Positions 48,650-57,232 of a stretch of DNA of 64,000 nucleotides are shown here, one piece after another; position 1 is the first letter of the stretch, and every line of letters begins with the position of its first letter. Location of the stretch: contig CAVTJO010000014.1 of assembly GCA_963734955.1 (NCBI GenBank), positions 1-64,000 of the forward strand, given 5' to 3'. The notes beneath the pieces are model-generated. The model did no database searches, was not told where the DNA came from, and was given only the letters and a program-made list of their open reading frames with translations. The position numbers and the translations under genes were made by a program. Origin of the DNA: UBA11986 sp963734955 (GTDB taxonomy: Bacteria; Bacteroidota; Ignavibacteria; UBA10030; UBA6906).

Positions 48650-49038
48650 GAGGCGCTTGAACCTCTCACGGTGGCGGTCGAAAAGATTCAGGCCGTTACC
48701 CGCTCCGATCCAGCGTTTATTGCGGCTCTCTTCGTAAATATCGCTGATGCCGTTGGGAGCCACCGTTGATGAATCACGTGAGTCGTGTTTGCACATCCTC
48801 ATCGAGTAGCCGTTAAACCGGTTCAGCCCGTCCTCCGTTCCGAACCACATAAAGCATGGCGGTCTTCCACAATGCACCCGACGACGTCTTGGGAAGGTCC
48901 CTGAGTTGCAGAAACATGATCAAACCTCAGGTCTGAATTCTGACCCAAGACAACTGCAGGATTTCGTTGAGCCCACACAGTAGAAGACGCAGACTGGAGT
49001 AATGAATGCCAGAGAGCCAACATTGCCAATTTCCTCAC
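48650..49038 (-). pseudogene. 5' remnant of a two-component propeller (Reg_prop) sensor gene
   Basis: A GTG at 49038 (or ATG 49023) starts a signal-peptide-like sequence and LRFDHVSATQGPSQDVV, the usual opening of periplasmic two-component propeller sensors. After a shift near 48858 homology continues as FMWFGTEDGLNRFNGYS and KRWIGAGNGLNLFDRHRERF, two Reg_prop blades. It ends near 48650; the rest of the propeller, transmembrane and kinase domains are absent. About 130 codons remain of a gene that is normally over 1000. Confidence 0.7.
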
Positions 49039-49359
49039 AACTTGTCGTAGTCAATCAGTTAAAGGAGTGTTTGTCGAGCCTAAACCTGACTTCCAATCGA
49101 GAGGATGAGCGGACCGGGAGATACAGCTCTCCGGAAGAGAAGAGAACCTCCTGTATCAGTCAACAAATGAGGAGAAGAAAAGAGGTCTCAAGAAAAACGA
49201 GTCGGACATGGCAAACGATCAACCAACAAGCAAGTGACCGGCAGAATCTCTCAGTTCGTGGTCAAATGCCAGAAAACGTCACATCGCCAGATTCCTAATG
49301 AGGCGGCTTGATATCACCGGATCAAATATCAGAATTCCTGGGTCTGCAATTGTCCTGCC

Positions 49360-49389
49360 CCAGCGAGCATGATCATACAGCCTCGCTGG
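49360..49389. repeat. 8-bp perfect inverted repeat in the 49039-49495 gap
   Basis: CCAGCGAG, 14 nt, CTCGCTGG, about 105 nt past the stop of the cytochrome gene at 49496. It could be a transcript-end hairpin for the respiratory operon; no T-run follows. The rest of the 457-bp gap holds nothing I recognise. Confidence 0.4.
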
Positions 49390-49495
49390 AAGACCCGGTT
49401 CTGCAATTGCGATCTTCAGCAACTCGTCCACCACCCATCGAGTTTGCAGTATTCGGATTTATCTGCAATACGACCCAAAGAGGTGGAACCCTCCG

Positions 49496-49942
49496 CTATC
49501 TTTGAGAGTAGAAAGTCCGCAGATAGAGAGTTACGTATTGGATTTCCTCCTTCTTCAAGGTCCATCCATATGAGGGCATCAGCGGCGACTTGTTGACACT
49601 CCTCCCACCGCCTCTGATTGTCTCGTAGGTCTGTTTCTCACCGAGCGCATTCATGTATTTCGAGTCAGAAAAGTCTCTTGGCCGGGGGTCAAGATTGAAC
49701 GCGTTGAATCCATCCCCTTTACCCTCCTGGCCATGACACACCAGGCAGTATCGCTCGTAGAGGTATTTCCCCTGCCGTTCTTCATACGTGAGGACAATGG
49801 TCGGCTGAGTTGCGGCTGCCGTCGTTGCCGAGTCGACAACTTTGAGACTGTCGTGTGCGATCCCCTGGTTCCCGGTACCGGGATGTTTTCCAGAACATCC
49901 AGCAAGGAGAATGAGAAGACCGAGACTTTTCCGAAGATTCAT
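49496..49942 (-). CDS. Monoheme class I cytochrome c lipoprotein
   Basis: 148 residues. The N-terminus MNLRKSLGLLILLAGC has a lipobox (LAGC), so Cys16 is probably lipidated and the protein membrane-anchored outside the cytoplasm. After a Thr/Ala linker, the cytochrome domain (~60-148) has one CLVCH heme motif and a distal Met candidate in LMPSYGW. It starts 13 bp after the eight-heme cytochrome, the last gene of the bc-type operon, and probably carries electrons from that complex to a terminal acceptor or to the outer membrane. The start ATG at 49942 has no strong Shine-Dalgarno. A decayed relative lies at 48480-48640. Confidence 0.88.
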   Translation of the reverse strand: MNLRKSLGLLILLAGCSGKHPGTGNQGIAHDSLKVVDSATTAAATQPTIVLTYEERQGKYLYERYCLVCHGQEGKGDGFNAFNLDPRPRDFSDSKYMNALGEKQTYETIRGGGRSVNKSPLMPSYGWTLKKEEIQYVTLYLRTFYSQR

Positions 49943-49955
49943 TGATGAGGTTTCC

Positions 49956-51905
49956 CTATCCAGGCTGTTTCAAGGTCATCAGATATGCTGTTAATGCTTC
50001 CGCGTCCGCGTTCGACAAGTTGTTGTTGGGTTCAAGCGTGGTTGGTTTGAACGCCTGCGGGTTCTTCAACCAATGCAAGACCCAGCCGGGTTTCAGCCGT
50101 GTGCCAACGTTGTCAAGAGGAGGGCCGACATAGCCGCCACTGCCGCCAACCTGATGACACGATTGACAGGCATACCTTTCGAAATACAGCCCCTTTCCTC
50201 TTGCGATTGTGACTGCATCGGATGGTACGGTACCTTCAAGGCTATCTGCAATAAACACCTTTTCCATGTAGTCTACGATTGTTTTGATCTCTGCGTCTCC
50301 GAGGAAGAGATTGGGCATCCGTTCAGTCAAGGTCGGCCGGAGCGAGTAGGGAATCCTGAAATATCCCTGGATCCATTTCGATTGGGCCTGACTTGCTTCA
50401 AGGCTGAGGTCTGTGGCGACCAGTCGTCCGCGTCCATTCATCTTATGACACCCCAGACAGGCGAGGTCGTCAACAAGTTTGCCAAATTCACCTTGCGGCG
50501 AGTAGGAGCTCGACGGCTCTGAATGAACAATAAACTCATCCGGAATTCTCTCGCTGGTGTTCCCGAGCAGCGCCACGGTAATTGCCTCTGCCTCTTCCGC
50601 AGTAAACTCATAACGGGGCATTCTCAGCGTCGTCGCGAAAACCCGAGGATTCAACAACTTTGTTTTGAGATAGGAGGGAAGAGTCTCTTCGATGCCCGAG
50701 GTCCCGAATTCTATCTCATAGATTTTCTTGCTTCCCATGGCTGTGAGTTCCGGTCCCATCTCTTCCCCGGAGACACCTGAAAGATGGTGGCATCCTGCAC
50801 AATTATACTTCTTGAAGAGCGCAAGACCCTTTTCGTAGTAGGCCGGATCCGGAGTATGTGGTGGAAGTTGTTCCTTGTCGTAGTCGACGAATTCACTTTC
50901 CATATACGCCACGACCCCAATGAGCTCGTCTTCTTTGAGCCGGTATCGCGGCATTTGGACGCCCGGCAAAAGACGTTTCGGGTTCTTTATATAATTGTAG
51001 AGCCATTGTTCGCTCACCTTGCCTGCCACCTTCCCCAACTCGGTGGCAACATAACCTCCCTTACCGTTGACCGCGTGGCAGCTGATGCACCGGGCCTCGC
51101 TGAACCGGGTTGAGCCAAGTTCGCTGAGCTTTGCCTTCTGTGCTTCATTTGCCGATACCAACTGAGGGGGCAATGGCTCAAGCACCTCACCTTCTGGGAA
51201 GGATTTGAATGAGAGAAGGAAATCTGCAAGTGTATTGACCTCCTCATCACTCAGAAGAAAGTTGGGCATCCGCGTCCCGGAATAATAGCTCTTGGGGTTC
51301 TTCAGCCAGTTGACCAGCCACGTGCGGTCGACTTTTGCCCCGATACCATCCAGCTCTGGCACCCATTGTCTGCTATACCCGTCAAGCCTGTGGCAACCAA
51401 TGCAGTTCGCCTCTTCGATGAGCTTGCGTCCAAGATTGAGAATGGGAGCTTGCGGGACATCCTTCTCTTTGTGGCACTTGGCACAGGACGCTTCCATGTA
51501 TGCCCTCGGCAAGATGGGTTTGTCCCAGTACTTCACCTTTCCGATGGACTCCATGTATTCGGTTGCTGCACCCTGACCCTCATGGCATATTGTGCAACCA
51601 AGTTCTTCGACGTCATGATAAATCTGTGGATGGGTTCGGAATGGCTCGGGGGCGGTTGCCAGGGCGGGTTCTTTCAGACCAAGGTGGCAGGTCACGCATC
51701 GGTCGACACGGTCCAGTTTCTGCACCCAGATCTGTTTGATGCCGATGCTCGCGGGTTTCACGCGTTGCGGGAGTTCAGCAGTCAATCGGTTGTACTTGAT
51801 CTGATACCATTTCCATTCGCGAAAGAAGTCCTTGAACGGCGACACCGCGAGGACGACAAGGAACACAACGCTTGCCATGGCAAAGTATTTCCGGAGCTTG
51901 TCCAT
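49956..51905 (-). CDS. Membrane-anchored eight-heme cytochrome c
   Basis: 649 residues from ATG 51905, which overlaps the previous stop as TGATG and has AGGAGA 7 nt upstream; the longer open frame is antisense-like noise. One N-terminal membrane span (FAMASVVFLVVLAVSPF). Eight CxxCH motifs in order: CVTCH, CTICH, CAKCH, CIGCH, CISCH, CAGCH, CLGCH, CQSCH. The last five head class I cytochrome c units of ~75-130 residues, each with a late MP motif as distal ligand (RMPNFLL, QMPRYRL, RMPRYEF, RMPNLFL), except the final unit, where it is LEPNNNL. Position after split cytochrome b indicates a cytochrome subunit of a bc-type quinol oxidoreductase, replacing cytochrome c1/f. Confidence 0.9.
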   Translation of the reverse strand: MDKLRKYFAMASVVFLVVLAVSPFKDFFREWKWYQIKYNRLTAELPQRVKPASIGIKQIWVQKLDRVDRCVTCHLGLKEPALATAPEPFRTHPQIYHDVEELGCTICHEGQGAATEYMESIGKVKYWDKPILPRAYMEASCAKCHKEKDVPQAPILNLGRKLIEEANCIGCHRLDGYSRQWVPELDGIGAKVDRTWLVNWLKNPKSYYSGTRMPNFLLSDEEVNTLADFLLSFKSFPEGEVLEPLPPQLVSANEAQKAKLSELGSTRFSEARCISCHAVNGKGGYVATELGKVAGKVSEQWLYNYIKNPKRLLPGVQMPRYRLKEDELIGVVAYMESEFVDYDKEQLPPHTPDPAYYEKGLALFKKYNCAGCHHLSGVSGEEMGPELTAMGSKKIYEIEFGTSGIEETLPSYLKTKLLNPRVFATTLRMPRYEFTAEEAEAITVALLGNTSERIPDEFIVHSEPSSSYSPQGEFGKLVDDLACLGCHKMNGRGRLVATDLSLEASQAQSKWIQGYFRIPYSLRPTLTERMPNLFLGDAEIKTIVDYMEKVFIADSLEGTVPSDAVTIARGKGLYFERYACQSCHQVGGSGGYVGPPLDNVGTRLKPGWVLHWLKNPQAFKPTTLEPNNNLSNADAEALTAYLMTLKQPG

Positions 51906-52603
51906 CAGTAGATCTCCTTCCATGGCCATACCCAGCTCCATTCCGGTCCGCGGAAGAGAATCCCAATTGCAGTCAAGACCACCACCACCACGACGAACCA
52001 GGTCATGATCCACCAGGAGAGCGGCCGTGAACTGAGCCACCCCATGAAGCGTCGTTCCCTTTTGGAGAAATAGGGGGCAAGCATGAAGCCAACGACAAAT
52101 ATGGTCGGCACCAACATTGCATAGACCTTGTACATCAGGAGAATAATGCAAAAGGAACCGGCGACAACGAGCAGCGCAATCATTGACTTCCGCGGTGATC
52201 CCTCCCAGAGTCCACTCCTGTTCACGTTGACTCGAAAATAGGGTATCACAATCAGAGCGACAATCACGAGGCCTGGAAGAATGACACCTGCCACCACGGG
52301 GGGAAAGTAGTGCAGCAATTCCTGCAATCCCAGGAAGTACCAGGGAGCCTTTGCCGGATTGGGTGTATGCTCCGGATTAGCGATCCATTCGAGAGGTGCA
52401 TTGAAGAACAGAGAAAGGAGGGCCAGAACGATCACCATGACTTCGAACGCAATGATTTCCCTGACCACGAGATTCGGGACCGTCATGACCATTTCCGCAT
52501 CTTCGCTTTTGACTCGAGCGGATGTTCGCCCTTTGATGAAGGCAATCCGCCTGGGAGTCTTCTTTGCGTCCGATGTTCTCTCCACCTGAAAATCTGAACT
52601 CAT
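51905..52603 (-). CDS. Cytochrome b C-terminal subunit (subunit IV-like) of bc complex
   Basis: 232 residues. A charged N-terminus precedes ~4-5 membrane spans. PAKAPWYFLGLQELLHYFPP is the Qo-site segment of the PEWY region, with PWY retained, typical of menaquinol-type bc complexes. The family's usual subunit IV is about 160 residues; here extra spans follow (VAGSFCIILLMYKVYAML; WWIMTWFVVVVVVLTAIGIL), possibly contacts for the multiheme subunit. It starts at ATG 52603 with AAGG upstream, 73 bp after cytochrome b, and overlaps the eight-heme gene by one base. Together with the previous gene it makes one cytochrome b in the split b6/IV arrangement. Confidence 0.88.
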   Translation of the reverse strand: MSSDFQVERTSDAKKTPRRIAFIKGRTSARVKSEDAEMVMTVPNLVVREIIAFEVMVIVLALLSLFFNAPLEWIANPEHTPNPAKAPWYFLGLQELLHYFPPVVAGVILPGLVIVALIVIPYFRVNVNRSGLWEGSPRKSMIALLVVAGSFCIILLMYKVYAMLVPTIFVVGFMLAPYFSKRERRFMGWLSSRPLSWWIMTWFVVVVVVLTAIGILFRGPEWSWVWPWKEIY

Positions 52604-52676
52604 TGCACGCCTTTACGCTGTATTATCTCTTTCGATAGAAAGATTCCAAAGGCCATCGCCGGTGCACTTGATTCAA

Positions 52677-53387
52677 TCAGACTCCTCCGTCCTTCCGCAC
52701 ACGCCAGAAATGGATGCCCATCAGCAGCATGGCTATCACGGGGAGGACAAAACAATGCAACACGTAGAACCTTACGAGCGCGTTTTCTCCGACGATGTTG
52801 CCTCCGAGAAGGAGATAGGAAATCCTGTCGCCCAAACCAAACGGCACGGCCCGCGCCATATTGGTCCCAACCGAGATGCCCCAAAAGGCAAGTTGGTCCC
52901 ACGGCAACAAATAGCCGGTGTAGCTTAGAAGAATGGTGATGACAAACAGAATGACACCGACAACCCAGTTGAATTCCTTGGGAGGATGGTAGGAGCCTGT
53001 ATAAAATACCCGCAACATGTGAAGAAACACAATGGCGACCATGGCATGGGCAGCCCAACGATGCATGTTGCGCAGGAACTGTCCTGACGAAACAACGAAT
53101 TGAAGATCCTTCATGTCACCGTACGCCTGATTGACAGATGGTCGGTAATAAAGCATCAGCAGTGCTCCGGTAAGTGTGAGGATAATGAACAACCCTGCTG
53201 AGAGTCCTCCGAGACCCCAGGTATACGAATATCTTATCGATCGTTTGCGGACCTTCACCGGATGAACGTGAAGGAAGAAATTATAGAAGACCGTTTCCGC
53301 ACGCGTACGGTTCGACAACGGAAGCCCATGGCGGAACATCGATCGCCACGCCTGTGACTGGACAAGAGCTCCAAGCTGCTTCTTCAC
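52677..53387 (-). CDS. petB: Cytochrome b N-terminal (b6-like) subunit
   Basis: 236 residues from GTG 53387, chosen because AGGAG lies about 8 nt upstream and it forms a GTGA overlap with the preceding stop; the frame extends further but inside the neighbouring gene. Four membrane spans. Heme b ligands sit as two His pairs: MHRWAAHAM and FLHMLRVF in helix B, and VLHCF and GIHFWRV in helix D. SYTGYLLPWDQLAFW is the conserved Qo-side GYxLPWDQ segment. Length matches cytochrome b6 (~215-230). Transfers electrons across the membrane between the two quinone sites. The symbol petB is given by family resemblance only. Confidence 0.9.
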   Translation of the reverse strand: MKKQLGALVQSQAWRSMFRHGLPLSNRTRAETVFYNFFLHVHPVKVRKRSIRYSYTWGLGGLSAGLFIILTLTGALLMLYYRPSVNQAYGDMKDLQFVVSSGQFLRNMHRWAAHAMVAIVFLHMLRVFYTGSYHPPKEFNWVVGVILFVITILLSYTGYLLPWDQLAFWGISVGTNMARAVPFGLGDRISYLLLGGNIVGENALVRFYVLHCFVLPVIAMLLMGIHFWRVRKDGGV

Positions 53388-53767
53388 GATGCATCTCCTG
53401 TGTTGAACTTTGGAGTCACGCTTGTCGCGACGAACGGATCGTGGGCAGAGTCGACCAACTCGATCGCCTCGATCACGAGAGGCAGGTAGCGATCGAGCCC
53501 GCAATCGACATCGGTGCGAATGATGCACTTCCCATCGGCGGACTGGTGTTTGCAGGAAGCGCACACTCCCATTCGAATAGCATTGGTGTAGGGCTGAACA
53601 TCATTGCTCTTCACAGAGCGGACAGCGTTCACGATCTCCGGGAAGGAGGTTTTCAGCGCACACGCCTTCTCACCAGAGAGCATGCAGCCACCCGCTCCAT
53701 CTCCATCGCAGCACGCTTCGCATACCTTCCGCCGGACAGCGTTCCAGTATTGATCGAGAGTTTCCAT
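53384..53767 (-). CDS. Cysteine-rich protein with duplicated Cys motif, bc-complex locus
   Basis: 127 residues; ATG 53767 with AAGGAGG at 7 nt, the best ribosome site in the operon. Nine cysteines. Eight fall in two identically spaced sets, C16-x2-C19-x8-C28-x7-C36 and C69-x2-C72-x8-C81-x7-C89, so the protein is an internal duplication. No signal peptide or membrane span, hence probably cytoplasmic. Four-Cys sets could hold Fe-S clusters or zinc; I cannot tell which. It lies 11 bp after the Rieske gene and overlaps cytochrome b by 4 bp, so an accessory subunit or assembly factor of the complex is likely. I do not recognise a named family. Confidence 0.75.
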   Translation of the reverse strand: METLDQYWNAVRRKVCEACCDGDGAGGCMLSGEKACALKTSFPEIVNAVRSVKSNDVQPYTNAIRMGVCASCKHQSADGKCIIRTDVDCGLDRYLPLVIEAIELVDSAHDPFVATSVTPKFNTGDAS

Positions 53768-53778
53768 GTGCTACCTCC

Positions 53779-54297
53779 TTAGACCTTGAGCGTTACATCT
53801 TCACCAACAATCACGGATTTGTCGACGACAAGTTGCCCCCGATCATCGAGCGACAGGGAGAACCTCGGCAGGGATCTGGGTGCAGGGCCGGCAATCACAT
53901 TCCCTTCCCTGTCAAACTTGCTGCCATGACATGGACACGCGACGATTCCTTCCTCGGATTTCCAGTTTGCGATGCAGCCGAGGTGGGTGCAGACCGCGGA
54001 GAGCGCGTAAAAATATCCCTCCCTGGCACGGACAATAAATACCTTCTGTTCCTTGTCCAACGTGACACTCCCCGGCGGGTATTCTTCCGGGCGGCCGGCT
54101 TTGAATCGCGTCGGCGGCTCACGCACCACATTGGGCGAAAGGTATTCGGCGCTCAGCACGATACTGCCTGCCGCCGCAATCCCGACTGCGCCTACTCCAA
54201 CCAGTTCAAGAAAGTGGCGGCGGGAGAATGACACCGATGGGCCTTGATCCTCATTCTCGGCGTGCTTTGTCTTTGGTTCCACCGGGTCTCCTGTCAT
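53779..54297 (-). CDS. Rieske 2Fe-2S protein of the bc complex
   Basis: 172 residues if started at ATG 54297, the usual length for a bc-complex Rieske protein. A twin-arginine signal/anchor, SRRHFLELVGVGAVGIAAAG, begins ~24 residues in and forms the single membrane span. The cluster-binding motifs CTHLGC and CPCHGS are complete (two Cys, two His), with both extra Cys for the disulfide. Accepts electrons from quinol at the Qo site and passes them to cytochrome c. In the sequence as given, this frame is continuous with the upstream oxidoreductase; I treat it as separate because correcting one base upstream gives an ATGA overlap exactly at this ATG. Confidence 0.85.
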   Translation of the reverse strand: MTGDPVEPKTKHAENEDQGPSVSFSRRHFLELVGVGAVGIAAAGSIVLSAEYLSPNVVREPPTRFKAGRPEEYPPGSVTLDKEQKVFIVRAREGYFYALSAVCTHLGCIANWKSEEGIVACPCHGSKFDREGNVIAGPAPRSLPRFSLSLDDRGQLVVDKSVIVGEDVTLKV

Positions 54298-56181
54298 GCT
54301 ATCAGTTTTGTCTTGGAGACGGAATAACTCTCCATGGTAATACATCCGACTGGACAGCGCTGTCGCACATAATCCACAACGGATGCAGATGTCTTCATCC
54401 TTGATCATGACCGATCCTATTGCGTCTTTTGTTTCACCCTTCACCACGATGTCGTACTCCGCCATGAGTTCGGCGGCAAGATTTGCATCCACCTCGACGC
54501 GATCGAGAGCCACCAGATCGATGCAACTCTCAGGACAAATGTCCACACACCCACCACAGAGAATGCATTCGCTTCCCGTGTCCTCTCCGCGCTCATTGAA
54601 AATCGTATTCTCCCAGCAATGGAGGCAACGCGAAGCTTCGGAGCGAGCCTGTTCCTCGCTGTAACCCAGCTCGATCTGCGCAACACCGATGCGACGGTTG
54701 ATCGGCAGACAGGGTATTGTGACCCGTGGCGTTTGTTCGTAAAGCCAGGGGCGCTTGAAATTGGCAGTATTGGCAACAACGATCTCAACGGTCCTTTCGT
54801 GAAACTGCAGCTCAACACTCGTGCCTGTCTCGCGGGTAAGGAAGAGGTGGATGGACTGTGCTGCCTTTTTCCCGTTGGCAATCGCGTCGATGGCATTCCG
54901 CGGGCCGAAGGAAACATCACCACCGGCAAAAATGCCCGGTGCGCTGGTCGCAAGCGTCCCAGGGTCCACCTTGATCGTGTTCCGAGGAGTCAGCTCGATG
55001 CCATCATCCGGCCGGACCCATGTCAGGTCGGATGTCTGGCCAATGGCCATGATGATCGTATCTGCTTCCATGAGCTGCTCTGATCCCGGAGCGAATTGCG
55101 GATTGAATCTGCCGGCGCTGTCGAACACAGATGTGCAGTCGATTGTCTGAAAGCCAACCACTTTGCCGTCTCTCCCGACAATCCTGGAGGGTCCCTTTCG
55201 GGTGTGAATGTGGACTCTCTCTTCAAGTGCCTCCTCGATCTCCTCCTTGGTCGCCGGCATCTCGTGCCAATCCTCGAGGCACACCATATGAACCTCCTTG
55301 GCACCGAATCGAACAGCCGAACGGGCGACATCCAGAGCCTCAGCGACCTCGGTCACCTGGCCCATTTCCGCTTTCTCCTGCCGTGCCGCGGTCCGGGCAA
55401 CATCGATGGCCACGTTTCCGCCGCCGATTACAATCACCTTGCTTCCCAGATCCACCCGGTAGCCGAGGTTCACATTCAGAAGAAAGTCGACAGCGCGGAG
55501 CACTCCGTCATACTCAACCCCTTCGATGCGCAGGTCGCGGCTTTTATGTGCGCCTATGGCAATGAAGACCGCCTGATATCCTTGGTTCTTCAGATCCGCG
55601 AGAGTAAAGTCCCGCCCCACGGCCGAGTTGAGTTTGAGGTCGACTCCCAAGCTGAGGATCGCGTTGATTTCCATCCTGATCAGCTCGCGGGGGAGGCGGT
55701 ATTCGGGAATCCCCAAACGCAACATTCCGCCAGCAACGGATTGTGCTTCGAAAACGGTGACCCCGTAGCCCAAGATTGCAAGGTCATGAGCGCAGGAAAA
55801 TCCGGCAGGTCCGCCCCCGATGACCGCGACCTTCATCCCGTTATGCCTGACCGTTTTCCCGAACACTTCCTTGAGTCTTTCGAGATCGATCATGCTTTCC
55901 ACGCCGAAGCGTTCGCACGCAAACCGTTTCAGCGCACGTATGGCGATGGGTTGGTCAAGCTGTCCCCGGCGACAAGCAGGTTCGCATGGTGCCGCGCAGA
56001 TGCGCCCGCAGATTGAGGCGAATGGGTTCGGCCTTCGTGCAACGTGATAGGCTTCCCTGTAGCGGCCTTCATCGATGAGAGTAACGTATCGTCCCGCTTC
56101 CGTGTGTACCGGGCACGCCGACATACACGGGAAGTTGGAGTCAAGCCACTCAAGGTCTACGAATTTAAGGCGGTCAGGCAC
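54294..56181 (-). CDS. GltD-like FAD/NAD(P) oxidoreductase with ferredoxin clusters (one-base frameshift near 54360)
   Basis: About 629 residues. The N-terminal Fe-S domain of GltD/dihydropyrimidine dehydrogenase type has CMSACPVHT and GRICAAPCEPACRRG. FAD site VAVIGGGPAGFSCAH, NAD(P) site VIVIGGGNVAIDVARTAA, and FAD C-terminal GIFAGGDVSFGPRNAI. A ferredoxin module follows: CILCGGCVDICPESC is complete, while CIRCGLCAT continues as ALSSRM without its fourth Cys. Deleting one base at ~54356-54363 gives CAT-RCPVGCITMES and a stop overlapping the Rieske ATG (ATGA). I start at GTG 56181, 4 nt after the previous stop; no good Shine-Dalgarno, so the start is uncertain. It would let NAD(P)H exchange electrons with the quinol/cytochrome complex, resembling the NAD(P)-module-containing bc complexes described in anammox bacteria. 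Confidence 0.8.
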
Positions 56182-56185
56182 GGCG

Positions 56186-56419
56186 TTATGGATGTTTCGT
56201 CGTCCGTTTGTGTTCCCAGAAGTGGAGTAGGACGAAGCCCACGACCGCAAGCAATGTTACCCCTGCCCCCACATCCACAACAGCATTTGACGATATCATC
56301 AGTTTAAACGTTTCCAGCGCTTCACCCGTCGATCGTGTTTCGGCCAACAGGGACATCACCCCAAATACAAGAGCGATTGCGCATAGCACATGCAACGCGG
56401 CTCTTTTTGTATCGTTCAT
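56186..56419 (-). CDS. Small two-span membrane protein
   Basis: 77 residues from ATG 56419, preceded by CAGGAGGGCAAC; the frame opens earlier at 56455 but the ribosome site decides for 56419. Two hydrophobic spans (AALHVLCAIALVFGVMSLLA and VVDVGAGVTLLAVVGFVLLHF) with a short charged tail. No recognised family. It ends 4 bp before the oxidoreductase gene, so it is likely a small subunit or anchor for the complex. Confidence 0.7.
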   Translation of the reverse strand: MNDTKRAALHVLCAIALVFGVMSLLAETRSTGEALETFKLMISSNAVVDVGAGVTLLAVVGFVLLHFWEHKRTTKHP

Positions 56420-56445
56420 GTTGCCCTCCTGTCTGTTAATAGAAC

Positions 56446-56562
56446 CTAAGGACACGGTGTTGCTTCGATTCCAAATGAAGCTCGTGATGACAATCCCTTT
56501 TTGTCGTCTTCATCCATCGGGAATATGTTCAAGCTGACGCCACCACACATTTCAATCCACAT
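56446..56562 (-). CDS. Possible 38-residue small protein
   Basis: ATG 56562 to TAG 56446, between the cupredoxin and small membrane protein genes. The product starts MWIEMCGGVSLNIFPMDEDD and has an acidic/basic centre; the frame is open with similar sense back to the preceding stop region. AAGG is close to the ATG. No known family, and the short length makes chance possible. Confidence 0.3.
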   Translation of the reverse strand: MWIEMCGGVSLNIFPMDEDDKKGLSSRASFGIEATPCP

Positions 56563-56597
56563 TACCTTGTACAGTCCTGAACCTGCCTCATGCTCAA

Positions 56598-57188
56598 CTA
56601 CTTGTGGATTTCAAAGTCCACGGCAGCGTTTCCTTTCGCTGGAACTTCGACAGCGACTTCCTGGCCCTTCAGCTTCTCATGCCAGATCTTCAAGGTGTAC
56701 TTTCCGGGAGGAACATCTTTGATCGTGTAGCTTCCATCGGCTGCGCTCACAGAGAAGTACGGTGTCTCGACAACAACAACATAGCCTTCCATCTCAGGAT
56801 GAACATTGCACAGCAACGTCGCCGCGCAACCCGGTTCGTTGAACGTGTACGACTTCGTGTGTCCCTTCGGCCACGAGCCGAGGTTGAACTTGTCAGCGCA
56901 TTTGTCTGGACAGAAGACATTGTGCAGTACATCGTCGCTATTGAGGAAATCGACTGTCGTTCCCACCAGCACGGGAAGGACATGCGGGACAAACTTCAGG
57001 TTCTTCTGATCCATCACTGCATGGTCTTTGGGAGCAGGAAATGTCTTGGATGGAATCTTGACGATGTAGATGACCGCGTCACCGCTGTTTTTTACGCCTC
57101 GTGCCTTCACTTTTCCGGTAATGTTTCCGGCCAGTGACAGGTTGAGACCAATAAGCAGGATGGCGGAAATAATGATGATCTTCTTCAT
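56598..57188 (-). CDS. Secreted cupredoxin-like protein with carboxypeptidase-regulatory-like domain
   Basis: 196 residues; signal peptide of ~20 residues (ISAILLIGLNLSLAG); AAGGA 11 nt before ATG 57188. Residues ~20-140 are plastocyanin-like: a His ligand in SDDVLHNVF and the C-x2-H-x2-M ligand loop CNVHPEM of type 1 copper sites. An additional CPDKC pair is unusual and could form a disulfide. Residues ~145-196 are a carboxypeptidase-regulatory-like beta domain (GSYTIKDVPPGKYTLKIWH). Related proteins occur in periplasmic electron-transfer gene clusters. It lies between the porin-cytochrome and the bc genes, so a periplasmic electron shuttle between outer membrane and bc complex is a reasonable inference. 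Confidence 0.82.
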   Translation of the reverse strand: MKKIIIISAILLIGLNLSLAGNITGKVKARGVKNSGDAVIYIVKIPSKTFPAPKDHAVMDQKNLKFVPHVLPVLVGTTVDFLNSDDVLHNVFCPDKCADKFNLGSWPKGHTKSYTFNEPGCAATLLCNVHPEMEGYVVVVETPYFSVSAADGSYTIKDVPPGKYTLKIWHEKLKGQEVAVEVPAKGNAAVDFEIHK

Positions 57189-57232
57189 AATTGTTGTTCC
57201 TTAGTTTTACGTGAGTGATTTGATAGAGCTGA

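Noticed and set aside
48437..48877. 146-residue gene
   Set aside because: It is made of remnants of two unrelated genes and has no ribosome site or signal peptide.
55096..56016. 306-residue plus-strand frame
   Set aside because: Antisense to the GltD-like oxidoreductase, whose Fe-S, FAD and NAD(P) motifs are unmistakable.
53779..56250. Single 823-residue oxidoreductase-Rieske fusion protein
   Set aside because: The missing fourth Cys of a ferredoxin motif and the ATGA overlap restored by one base change argue for two genes; the TTG at 56250 also lies inside the small membrane-protein gene.
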